Source of the DNA: Planctomycetota bacterium
GTDB lineage: Bacteria; Planctomycetota; UBA8742; UBA2392
Assembly (NCBI GenBank): GCA_016722065.1
Contig: JADKGX010000002.1
Location: forward strand, 620,001 to 684,000
Direction of reading: 5' to 3'
Length of the DNA: 64,000 bases
Position numbers and translations under genes: made by a program. Under the pieces are notes generated by a model, which worked only from the letters and a program-made list of their open reading frames with translations, had not been told where the DNA came from and made no database searches. Every line of letters begins with the position of its first letter. The first letter of the stretch is position 1. Below are positions 34,601 through 42,899 of the stretch, piece after piece.

Positions 34601-35485
34601 CTAGCCTTTGGGGCGCAGCACAACGCTCAGCGTCACTTTCTTGCCCGCGCGCAGCACTTCAAGTTCCAGCTTGTCGCCAGGATTCAACTTGCCCAGCAGG
34701 GTGCGAAGGTGCCCCGTGCCGGTTACCGCTTCGCCGCCAGCCTTGGTTACCACATCGTCTTCTTTCAAGCCGGCCTCCGCAGCCGCGCCGTTGGCCGTAA
34801 TCGTGGTGGTCTTGATGCCGCCTTCAATGCCCAGCTTACGGCTTTCTTCTGGGGTCAGGTTCAAGAAGCTGGCACCAATGGCCACGGTCAGGGTTGTGCG
34901 TTCGGGCTCGATGGTCTTTGGTTTGTTGTCTGGGGCCTTGGGTTCTTCCACCTTGGGGCCGGGTTCTGGTTCTGTGGTTTTGTTGGCTTTGCCGTTGCGC
35001 AAGTCTTCAAGGCGGCGTTCCAGCTCTTCGGCTACTTTGCGGCGCTGCGCGTCCATGCCGCGCAGTTTTTCGCGCAACTCCTTTACCTTGGCATCGTCTT
35101 TAAATCGTTCGTCTTTGTCGGCCGTTGAACCAAGTGTGACCATCAGGGGCTCGTTGCGGCCGTTGCTGCGCCGTACGCCAAGGCTCAACAGGTCACCGGG
35201 CCGCTTGGTCTTCAGCAGGTCGCGCATTGACTCAATTGTCGTGATCGTGCTCTGGCCGGCCGACAGAATCATGTCTCCGGTTTCCAGGCCGGCCTCCTGG
35301 GCCGGTGACGGGTTGTCCACTTTGGTGACTTTCAGCCCGCCCTCAATGCCCAGTTTCTTGGCATCAGCGGATTCCACCACTTGCAGGCTGCAACCCAGCC
35401 ATGCGTCGCCCGATTGTGCCTGCGCGCGCGGGGCAGCCAGCAGCATCAATGCCAGGACCAGACTTGCGTGAATCGTCACTCGCAT
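34601..35485 (-). CDS. Secreted protein with two PDZ domains
   Basis: The 294-residue product has a signal peptide (RVTIHASLVLALMLLAAPRAQA) and an SD GGAGAAGG before the ATG at 35485. PDZ 1 covers residues about 25-120 (GLKVTKVDNPSPAQEAGLET, GDMILSAGQ). A charged helical linker and a Pro/Glu-rich stretch occupy about 125-200. PDZ 2 covers about 205-294 (ITANGAAAEAGLKEDDVVTK). The protease domain of HtrA-type proteins is absent, so it is an adaptor or scaffold in the periplasm. It lies upstream of the gspK-like gene in the same direction. GspC proteins also carry PDZ domains, but no GspC features are visible here. Confidence 0.78.
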   Translation of the reverse strand: MRVTIHASLVLALMLLAAPRAQAQSGDAWLGCSLQVVESADAKKLGIEGGLKVTKVDNPSPAQEAGLETGDMILSAGQSTITTIESMRDLLKTKRPGDLLSLGVRRSNGRNEPLMVTLGSTADKDERFKDDAKVKELREKLRGMDAQRRKVAEELERRLEDLRNGKANKTTEPEPGPKVEEPKAPDNKPKTIEPERTTLTVAIGASFLNLTPEESRKLGIEGGIKTTTITANGAAAEAGLKEDDVVTKAGGEAVTGTGHLRTLLGKLNPGDKLELEVLRAGKKVTLSVVLRPKG

Positions 35486-35605
35486 GACCTTCTCCAATCG
35501 TTTGTGGACCTTGCATGATACGCAGGCCGGGCGGAAATTGGGAATCCTTTGCGGCAATCCGTGAATCGCTGGACAAGTGGCCTGCCGCTGGCAAATTCAC
35601 CCACC

Positions 35606-36034
35606 ATGGTCCATCTGGTCAATATTCTGGCTTACACGCCCCGGGGCAAGGCCCCTGGCCGCCTGCACTTCACCCTGGAAGGCCGCGTGTTTCACGCAAG
35701 GTGCGACGCCGACGCCGCACTTGCCGACGGGTTGCTGGTGCCCGGCACGACCTACCCCGTGGCCCTGACCGTGGAAGCCGAAGGCAAGGTCGAATATGCC
35801 GTCGGCAGCGAACCAAGTTGCAAAGTGGAACAAGCCGACGATGCAGGCGACCGCGTCGAAGTGCTGGGCCGCACCTGGGACAGCCTGAACCACCAGACCA
35901 TCAAACTGGACGCTTCCCCCACATTGGGCCTGCGCCTGAACCTGCCACAAACGGCCACAGACTACCGCGGCGGAAGCTGGCTTTGCGCCAAGGGGCTGCT
36001 GTGCGCCGACCTGCCACCTGAAGAGCACGACTAG
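35606..36034 (+). CDS. Hypothetical protein
   Basis: The 142-residue product (start MVHLVNILAY) is beta-rich, with alternating hydrophobic residues (VALTVEAEGKVEYAV, GRLHFTLEGRVFHARC) and four Cys. It has no signal peptide and no recognised family. The frame extends 19 codons upstream but without a good start; the ATG at 35606 is preferred. It lies 32 nt before the DedA-like gene in the same direction, so co-transcription is likely. Confidence 0.55.
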   Translation: MVHLVNILAYTPRGKAPGRLHFTLEGRVFHARCDADAALADGLLVPGTTYPVALTVEAEGKVEYAVGSEPSCKVEQADDAGDRVEVLGRTWDSLNHQTIKLDASPTLGLRLNLPQTATDYRGGSWLCAKGLLCADLPPEEHD

Positions 36035-36066
36035 GCGGGACCACGAACTTGGGACGGCTACTGGCC

Positions 36067-36843
36067 ATGTTGCTCGCCACTGTCGAGTCCGCCCCCGACA
36101 AGGGCTGGCTGGAGGGCCTGTATTCGACGCTGTTTGACCCGCACTGGAACCGGCAGCATGTGGGCACAATTGCGGCGGTGATTCTGGTCGTGCTGGTGTT
36201 CACCGGCGTGGGCCTGCCCACACCTGAGGACATCTGGCTGACACTGGCCGGCTTTACCAGCTTGAAGTTGGGCAATGACCGTTTTGTCTGGTACTACTTT
36301 CTGGTGGCATTCCTGTCCTGTTCGGTGGCGATTCTTGTTGGCGATATCGGGGCCTGGGGTCTGGGGCGCAAGTATGGTTTTGCGATTCGCGACCGCTTCA
36401 AATTCATGCGCCGCATGCTGACTGACAAGCGGATTCTTCGCGTCCAGGGCTGGTTTGACAACTATGGCAGCTGGACTGTCTTTCTGGGCCGCCAGGTTGC
36501 CGGCGTGCGGTTTGTGACGTTCTTTTCGGCCGGCACCATGCGCATGTCGCTGCCGAAGTTTCTGCTGTTTGACTTTCTGGGCTGCCTGGTCAGCGTGCCG
36601 GTGTGGCTTACGCTGGGCGCGCTGGCTGCGATCTATGGCCGCGAATGGCTGGACAAAGCCAGCCGCTATGCAGGCGGCAGCCTGTTGGGCGTGTTTGCCG
36701 TAGTGATTGTGGTGTTCCTGATTGTGGTGAAGATACGCGCTTCAAGGCGTGCCAGGCGCGATGCCGCGACACTTGAAGCCGACACGCCGCTCAATCCGCC
36801 CGGCCCGGAAAAGCCCGCCGGGCAAAGCCCCGCCAGCCCATAG
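36067..36843 (+). CDS. DedA family integral membrane protein
   Basis: The 258-residue polytopic membrane protein carries the SNARE-associated/DedA domain. Visible features are VGLPTPEDIWLTLAGF, FLSCSVAILVGDIGAWGLGR with the conserved Gly-Asp, and the diagnostic FLGRQVAGVRFVTFFSAGTM followed by MSLPKFLLFDFLG. DedA proteins act as polyprenyl-phosphate or phospholipid flippases and in proton homeostasis. An alternative TTG start at 36049 would add six residues. It ends 45 nt before the first WYL gene. Confidence 0.92.
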   Translation: MLLATVESAPDKGWLEGLYSTLFDPHWNRQHVGTIAAVILVVLVFTGVGLPTPEDIWLTLAGFTSLKLGNDRFVWYYFLVAFLSCSVAILVGDIGAWGLGRKYGFAIRDRFKFMRRMLTDKRILRVQGWFDNYGSWTVFLGRQVAGVRFVTFFSAGTMRMSLPKFLLFDFLGCLVSVPVWLTLGALAAIYGREWLDKASRYAGGSLLGVFAVVIVVFLIVVKIRASRRARRDAATLEADTPLNPPGPEKPAGQSPASP

Positions 36844-36888
36844 CCGAAAAATGTCGCCACCCTTCGTATGATCCTGCGCGGGGGGTTC

Positions 36889-37911
36889 ATGGCATACCAG
36901 ATCAAACCGGCCGAAAGGCAACTCAACCTGCTTGGCGCGCTGCTGAAAAATCGCGACGGCCTGGTCTGGGAAGACGTGGCCCGCGTCGACGGCTACAACG
37001 ACGACCTGCCCGAAAAGTCCCGGCGCAAGCGCTTTGAGCGCGACCTGCACGAACTTCGTGACGCCGGGCTGGTGATCGACAGGGAGCCGGAATCGATCTC
37101 CAGGATTCGCTACACGCTGAATCGGGCGGCCTGCCTGATGCCGCCCATCAACCTTACGCCCGAACAACGCCTGCTGGTGTTCCGGCTGGGCATGGCGTAC
37201 CTGCAAGATCGCGGGGCCGGGCCGCTGACCCGCCACCTTTCCACGGCATTGTTGAAGCTGCAAGCCGGCTCCGGCCGCGAAGGGTTGCCGGCGGTGATTC
37301 CACCGGCATTTATCCGGCGCAGCCTGAACCGGCGCCCCGCGGAAGCGGAACTGCTGGACCAGATCGGCAATGCGTTGATCGAACGCAGGCGCGTAAAGTT
37401 TCCCTATGAGGCCCGCCAAAGCGAAGCGGCCACGCGCACCGTGGCGCCCTATTGCCTGGTTTCGCGGCGGGGCGGCTGGTACCTGCTGGGCCTGGACCTT
37501 GACCGGCAATCCGTGCGCACGTTTCGGCTTTCTCGCATTCGCGGCAAAGTCTCGCTGGCCACGCCCGACGAAACCGCGCCGGAGTACCAGATTCCGACCA
37601 GCTTTGACCCCGAGCAATCCTTCAGTACTGGCGCCTTTGGCGCAGGCGAAAACGCCTTTGAAGATGTGGCGATTCACTTTGACCCGGACGTGGCGTTTAT
37701 TGTGCAGAACGATTTCGGCGGGACTTACCCGTTGCAACAACACGCCGACGGCAGCGTCACGATGCACCTGGCCCAGGCATACCCCGGCGAAGTCCTGCGC
37801 TATGCCTGCGAGTTTCCAGGCCACTGGCGCGTAGAAGGCCCACCGGCGCTGCGCACCTATGTAATGCAGCGGTTGCAGGCCACGCTGGATTCAACAAAGG
37901 GACGCGCATGA
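36889..37911 (+). CDS. WYL-domain transcriptional regulator, PafB-like
   Basis: The 340-residue protein starts with a winged-helix region (AERQLNLLGALLKNRDGLVW, residues about 8-75). A middle linker follows, and then a WYL domain (RRVKFPYEARQSEAATRTVA, YCLVSRRGGWYLLGLDLD, RTFRLSRIRGKV; about 175-230) and a C-terminal WCX-type extension. WYL proteins sense nucleic acids or nucleotides and regulate DNA-damage or phage-defence genes. The ATG at 36889 has a G-rich SD. Its last codon overlaps the next WYL gene (ATGA), an arrangement like the actinobacterial pafB-pafC pair. Confidence 0.87.
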   Translation: MAYQIKPAERQLNLLGALLKNRDGLVWEDVARVDGYNDDLPEKSRRKRFERDLHELRDAGLVIDREPESISRIRYTLNRAACLMPPINLTPEQRLLVFRLGMAYLQDRGAGPLTRHLSTALLKLQAGSGREGLPAVIPPAFIRRSLNRRPAEAELLDQIGNALIERRRVKFPYEARQSEAATRTVAPYCLVSRRGGWYLLGLDLDRQSVRTFRLSRIRGKVSLATPDETAPEYQIPTSFDPEQSFSTGAFGAGENAFEDVAIHFDPDVAFIVQNDFGGTYPLQQHADGSVTMHLAQAYPGEVLRYACEFPGHWRVEGPPALRTYVMQRLQATLDSTKGRA

Positions 37912-38894
37912 GTGACTTTGCCGCCCTGACCAGCCTGTTGAGCTTTCTGACCTCCAACCGCGGTGTCACGCTGCGTGATGCCTCGCGTGCCACCGGCCTC
38001 AAGGTCAAGGAAATCTGTGCGCGGCTGGATTCGCTGACCATGTGCGGCGTGCCGCCCTATTCGCCCAACGATTACATCAGCTACCGGCTGATCGGCAGTG
38101 GTGAAGACGCCGTGATTGAAATGCAGTTCGCCCAGCACTTTGCGCGTCCCTTGAACTTTACGCCCCAGGAAGCGCTGGCGCTGAAGTATGCACTGGAACA
38201 CTTTCATCGCGGCATTGACCCCGAAAGCGCCCAGCAGATTGACGACCTGACGGCCGTGCTGGAACAAGCCCTGCAAGGCCGCGCCCGCGAGGCCCTGCAG
38301 GAAAGCCCGCGTGGCTTTGTTGTGCCACGCCAGACCGACCGCATGCGCGCCTTGATGGGCACGTTGGCCGATGCCGTGGACGGCCGCTGGATCACGGAGA
38401 TTGAGTATTTTTCCTCGCATCGCGGCAAGCTTGGCACCCGGCGCGTGCACCCGTTTCAGATACTCGAGATCGGCACGCACTTTTACCTGTACGCGTTTTG
38501 CGAGCTGGCGGGTGCCACACGCCACTTCCGGCTGGAACGCATCCGTTCCGCCCGCGCCACCGAAACGCGCTTTCAGCGCGTTGCCGCTGGCAAACGCGAT
38601 GCCGGGCGAATGACTGCGCTGTTTGGCGGTCATGCGCGCGAAAACCTGCGGGTTCGCTTTTCGGCCAAGGTGGGCCAGGACATCGTAGACGACTGGCGCG
38701 ACAGCCCCGGCGCCCTGCTGGAACAACTGAAGGACGGCCGCTGGGACCTGGAAGTGCCCCTGTACAACCCTGTCTGGGCGATTGGTTTCTTGACCGGCTT
38801 TGGCCAGGAAGTTGAGTTGCTGGCACCCACCTGGCTGAAGCAAGAACTGGCCGAAAGCCTGCGCAGCACGCTGCAAGCGCACCAGGCAGGTTAG
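37908..38894 (+). CDS. WYL-domain transcriptional regulator, PafC-like
   Basis: The 328-residue partner of the preceding gene starts with a short HTH (SLLSFLTSNRGVTLRDASRA, residues about 8-50). The WYL domain follows at about 155-215 (ITEIEYFSSHRGKLGTRRVH, LYAFCELAGATRHFRLERI), and then a C-terminal WCX-like domain (IGFLTGFGQEVELLAPTWLK). In actinobacteria PafB and PafC form a heterodimeric activator of the mitomycin-type DNA-damage response; the same kind of complex is inferred here from the overlap and order. No proteasome genes are nearby. Its stop touches the convergent CPBP gene end. Confidence 0.85.
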   Translation: MSDFAALTSLLSFLTSNRGVTLRDASRATGLKVKEICARLDSLTMCGVPPYSPNDYISYRLIGSGEDAVIEMQFAQHFARPLNFTPQEALALKYALEHFHRGIDPESAQQIDDLTAVLEQALQGRAREALQESPRGFVVPRQTDRMRALMGTLADAVDGRWITEIEYFSSHRGKLGTRRVHPFQILEIGTHFYLYAFCELAGATRHFRLERIRSARATETRFQRVAAGKRDAGRMTALFGGHARENLRVRFSAKVGQDIVDDWRDSPGALLEQLKDGRWDLEVPLYNPVWAIGFLTGFGQEVELLAPTWLKQELAESLRSTLQAHQAG

Positions 38895-39760
38895 TTACTG
38901 TAGCGGCACAAAGAACTGGATCGTCACGACCAGCGCGTTATGCAACGCGTGAATCAGCACCGGCGGCCAGATGCTGCGGCTGTGGGCAAACGACGCGGTC
39001 AACACAATCGCCAACAGCGCAAGTGGCGCAAACCCGGCCGGCCAGTTGCCGTGGGCGGCGACAAACAAGAACCCGGCCAGAGCCAGCGCCGCCAGACGGC
39101 CGCGATCGCGCCAGGATTGCCCCTGCGCCAGCCAGCCAGCCAGCACCCCGTACAGCACCAGCCGAAACGCAAACTCTTCGCGCAGCGGCGCTGCCATGGC
39201 AGCGGTGACGTACCAGCCACTGATCCACACCGCGCTGCCCGAACCGCCCAGGTCCTGCACCTGCGGCTGTTGCGTAATGTCGCCACCCAGCAACTGCACT
39301 GCGGCCACGGAAGCCAGCATGCACGCAATCAAGGTTGGCGTAAGCAGCAGCCACAGCGCCCCGGCCACCAGCAATGATCGCGGCTTGGCTTGCAGCCATG
39401 GCGGCAACTTGCGTTCATTGCTGCCAAGCAACTGCACCGCCATCAACCCGGCAATGCATGCCAGCGTGCCCAGCAGCATCAACAAGCCGCGCGCCAGCGG
39501 CGCGGCATCGCCGTCTGAGATCATGCCGGCCATCAGTTCGGGCAGAACCAGCGCCCCAAACCAAAACCGATGGCAGGAACCGTGGCGGAACGCGGCAGAT
39601 CCCCCGTGGGTGGCCCCAGCGTCTTCAGCAGGCGCAGCATCGCGGCCAGACCTGCCAGCGTGCCCAGTGAGCCGGCAGCAAGCAGCGGCCAAAGCCACTG
39701 GGCTGGCGCAGGCGCGGCCGTTGGGTCCAGCAAACGCTGTATCAAAGAAGGGTCACTCAC
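38895..39760 (-). pseudogene. CPBP family intramembrane protease, interrupted by a one-base frameshift
   Basis: The first frame (GTG at 39760 to 39533) gives an N-terminal membrane segment (WLWPLLAAGSLGTLAGLAAM). The second frame, continuing to 38895, gives GALVLPELMAGMIS and the three CPBP motifs: REEFAFR (EExxxR), FVAAH (FxxxH) and HALHN. The frames join at the CCCC run at 39554-39557, where adding one C restores a single protein of about 288 residues. CPBP (Abi/Rce1-type) proteins are membrane glutamic/metallo-proteases involved in prenyl-protein processing, bacteriocin self-immunity or regulated proteolysis. An assembly error is the simplest explanation, but true inactivation cannot be excluded. 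Confidence 0.78.
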
Positions 39761-39833
39761 GCCGCCACCATAGCAGCCAGGGCCTGTTGGCTGCACAACC
39801 CGCGCGCGGATTCAATCTTGGCACACGCAAGCG

Positions 39834-41414
39834 CTAGTGTCGGAAGTGCCTGACGCCCGTGAACACCATGGCGATTCCGTGCTGGTTGCAGGCCTCAATC
39901 ACTTCCTGGTCACGCACGCTGCCGCCGGGCTGAATGATGGCCGAAATGCCCGCCCGCGCCGCCTTTTCAATGCTGTCTGGAAACGGAAAGAAGGCATCGC
40001 TGGCCAGCACAGCGCCTTTGGCCCTCTCACCGGCGCGGTGCAGGGCGTGGTCCGTGGCGTCCACACGGTTGGTCTGGCCGGCACCGTACCCCAAAAGGGC
40101 CTTGCGGGCCGTAATCACGATCGCGTTGCTTTTGTAATGCTTGCAAAGGCGCCAGGCGAAGTGCAGCTCCTTCATGTGGGTCGAATTCGGCATGGTGGAA
40201 GTAACTACCTTCAACTCAGGCGCCTGGTCGATGTGTCCGTCGTTGGTCTGGGCCAGCATGCCGCCGGCGACGCTGCGATATTCCAGTGGCGGGCGCGAGG
40301 CCTGCACCGGCGCGGCCTGCACAAGCCGAATCGACTTGCGCCACTTCTTCTTGCTGTTTTCAACCAGCGCCTGCACGGCGTCGGCGTGAAACTCGGGGGC
40401 GACCACGGCCTCCAGGAACTTCTCGCCCTCCAGGAATTTCTCGACTGTGGCAAGGTCAAAGGGCCGGTTCAAACCGACGATGCCGCCAAAGGCGCTCAAG
40501 GGATCGCAGTCATAGCTGCGTACGAAGGCCTCAGCAATCGTGCTGCCGGTGGCCGCGCCGCAGGGGTTGGTGTGCTTGATGACAATGGCGCAGGGTTCGT
40601 CGGTGGTTTCGGCACAGGCGCGCATGGCCGCATCAAGGTCCAGAATGTTGTTGTAGGAAAGCTCTTTGCCGCTGATCTGCTTCAACGCGCCCAATCCCTC
40701 ACGCCGGCGGCCGGTGGCATAGAACGCTGCCTGCTGGTGCGGGTTTTCGCCATAGCGCAAGTCCTGGCCGGGCTTCAGCGCCAGCAGCTTTGCCGGCGAA
40801 AGGTTGTCCTGGCCGTCCTGTTGCTCTTGCAGGTATTCGGCAATCGCGTGGTCATACCACGAAGTCAGGCGAAAGACCTTCAACGCCAGCCGGCGCCTGG
40901 TTGCGTGGCCCAACTGGCCGTTGTGGGTCTTGAGTTCCTCGGCCAGCGCCGGGTAATCGCCCGCGTCCGTGACCACGGCCACGGCGTCGTGGTTCTTGGC
41001 AGCGCTGCGCAACATGCTGGGACCGCCGATATCAATGTTCTCGATCGCGTCCTCAAAGCTAACGCCGGGCTTGGCCACGGTGGCCTCAAAGGGGTACAGG
41101 TTCACAATCACCATGTCGATCAGGCCGATCTTGTGCTGCGCGGCTGTTTGAAGGTGCTCTGGCAGGTCGCGGCGCGCCAGCAGGCCGCCGTGCACAATCG
41201 GGTGCAGGGTCTTTACGCGCCCGTCCAGCATTTCCGGAAAGCCGGTGTGATCGCTGATGTCCTTGACTGCCAACCCGGCGTCGCGCAGTGTTTTGGCCGT
41301 TCCGCCCGTCGAGATCAACTCGGCCCCGAAACCCACCAGCAGCTTGCAGAAATCCACAATGCCGGTTTTGTCGGACACAGAAACCAGCACACGGCCAATC
41401 GCAACATGATCCAT
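39834..41414 (-). CDS. purH: Bifunctional AICAR formyltransferase/IMP cyclohydrolase
   Basis: The 526-residue protein performs the last two steps of purine synthesis. The N-terminal MGS-like IMP cyclohydrolase domain has SVSDKTGIVDFCK, ELISTGGTAKTLRDAG and FPEMLDGRVKTLHPIVHGG. The AICAR transformylase domain has DLRYGENPHQQAAFY, VIKHTNPCGAA, NAIVITARKALLGYGAGQTN and DAFFPFPDSIEKAA. The ATG at 41414 follows GGGAGA. The frame is open for 25 more codons upstream without similarity. The length is normal. It lies between the frameshifted CPBP gene and the pseudo-peptidase gene, with no functional link visible. Confidence 0.97.
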   Translation of the reverse strand: MDHVAIGRVLVSVSDKTGIVDFCKLLVGFGAELISTGGTAKTLRDAGLAVKDISDHTGFPEMLDGRVKTLHPIVHGGLLARRDLPEHLQTAAQHKIGLIDMVIVNLYPFEATVAKPGVSFEDAIENIDIGGPSMLRSAAKNHDAVAVVTDAGDYPALAEELKTHNGQLGHATRRRLALKVFRLTSWYDHAIAEYLQEQQDGQDNLSPAKLLALKPGQDLRYGENPHQQAAFYATGRRREGLGALKQISGKELSYNNILDLDAAMRACAETTDEPCAIVIKHTNPCGAATGSTIAEAFVRSYDCDPLSAFGGIVGLNRPFDLATVEKFLEGEKFLEAVVAPEFHADAVQALVENSKKKWRKSIRLVQAAPVQASRPPLEYRSVAGGMLAQTNDGHIDQAPELKVVTSTMPNSTHMKELHFAWRLCKHYKSNAIVITARKALLGYGAGQTNRVDATDHALHRAGERAKGAVLASDAFFPFPDSIEKAARAGISAIIQPGGSVRDQEVIEACNQHGIAMVFTGVRHFRH

Positions 41415-41495
41415 AGGGTCTCCCGGGGCATGCTTGTAGCAGCCACACACCGCGCGTGAAGCCTGTGGAAAGCTGTCAGCCGCTGGCAAGGTGAC

Positions 41496-42898
41496 TCAGC
41501 CGCCCTGCTGCACCCAGCCATGAAACTGGGTTTCCAACTGCGCTGGTTCCAGCAGAGTGGAAGCACTCAACGCGGCTTCGGTCTCGGCCCCGCCCTTGAT
41601 GGCTGCGCAAAAGGCTTCGAGGGCCTTGGGGTGCTCGTGCAGCAGATAGCGGGTAAAAAATGGGCCAGAATCGCCTGGGATTCGTCCGGGTCACGCGCGA
41701 CCAATAGTTTTTCAAGCGCGGGCGCGGTGCCGTCTGCAATCTGCATCAACAGGGTGCGTTTCCAGCGGCCACTTTCGACAGGGCCAGCCGGGTCGCCTGC
41801 AAAGGGTGTCTGGGAGATCTGCTCCACAAGCCTGCGCGCCAGATTGGATGCAACGCCGACTTCAAACCAAGGGTGGGTCGTTTCGCCGCAGCGGGCGCGC
41901 ACTTCATGGATCGCCACGGCCAGCACGATGCGCTGGGCTGTTGTCACGGGGTCGGCGGCATCTTCTTTGCCGTCTCGCAACACCTCTACTTCTCCGGTTG
42001 CGACCACCCAGTTGTCCTGGTCCAGCCCTGGCGTGCCCGGGTGGCGCGCCTGGCAAAACGCGGCGTGCTGTTTCTGGTCCTGGGCGACAAACAGGGTCAA
42101 GCCCGGGACTTGCCCGCCCAAGGCTGCTGCGGCCATGGCCTGGGTTGCTGCTGCGTACTTCAGTGCCGTGGCATGAAACCCGCCGCTGCCCAGAATGACC
42201 AGTTTGTCGGCCTGGATGCCGCTGACAGGCCCCTGGGCAGTGCCCAAGTCAGTTGTCCAGCCCGGAACCTGTGCCATGTCTTGCGCTTTGGGTGGCTCGG
42301 CCAGGGCCTTGCGGGCCTGGTCGCGTTCAGACACTTCCATGGGACTTTGCCACTGGCCGCTGGCGTCTTTGACCCAGCCCGCGCCCTTGAGGGCATCTTC
42401 GTTCAAGGGGTCGTACCGACGGGCAACGTCGCACGTGGCCCGGGCGTGCGATTCCAGGCCCTGCTTGGTTGCATACTGGCCCAAAGCCACAAGGTCTTTG
42501 GCAGCCTGGGCCAGCACCCGGTCGCGTTCCTTGCGGTAGTCCTTGCGGACATCTTCTGTCACACTTTTGGCGTCATCTGCGGGCGGCGCCTTCTTGGGGT
42601 CCAGCACCCACTGGGGTTTGCCTTCGATCTTCTTCTTTTCGAAACCCAGCCCCTTGCGGGCTTTTTCATTTTCTGGCTCGTGTTCCAGAGCCTGCTGCAG
42701 GTGCTGGCGGGCGGCGGTGTTCAGTCCCCACTTCAGGCAGTTCAAGCCAAGTTTGACAAAACTGTCGGCAATGGCGCCGTTGGTCTTGGCGGCCTTTTCA
42801 TTGAACCTGGTTTCTGCATCGGTGCTTTGTGCGCGCCCCGCAACTGCCAGCAGCGCCGTCAGCAGCACAACGGGCAGCCAGGAAAGGGCGTGGCGCAT
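41496..42898 (-). pseudogene. Secreted TPR-containing pseudo-peptidase-like protein, frameshifted near its C-terminus
   Basis: The ATG at 42898 opens a signal peptide (RHALSWLPVVLLTALLAVAG). A TPR-like helical region follows (LNTAARQHLQQALEHEPENE), and then a domain with IVLAVAIHEVRARCGETTHP and WFEVGVASNLARRL. This resembles gluzincin-like DUF1570 domains (HExxH ... W..EGLA), but the second His is Arg, so catalysis is doubtful. At the A6 run 41655-41660 the frame breaks. One extra base would continue as FTRYLLHEHPKALEAFCAAI to a stop at 41496, which looks like the natural C-terminus; as read, the frame continues differently and ends at 41567. A homopolymer error is likely. Confidence 0.65.
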
Positions 42899-42899
42899 G

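Noticed and set aside
34601..35485. HtrA/DegP protease
   Set aside because: Two PDZ domains are present, but no trypsin-like domain with His-Asp-Ser is found; the protein is too short.
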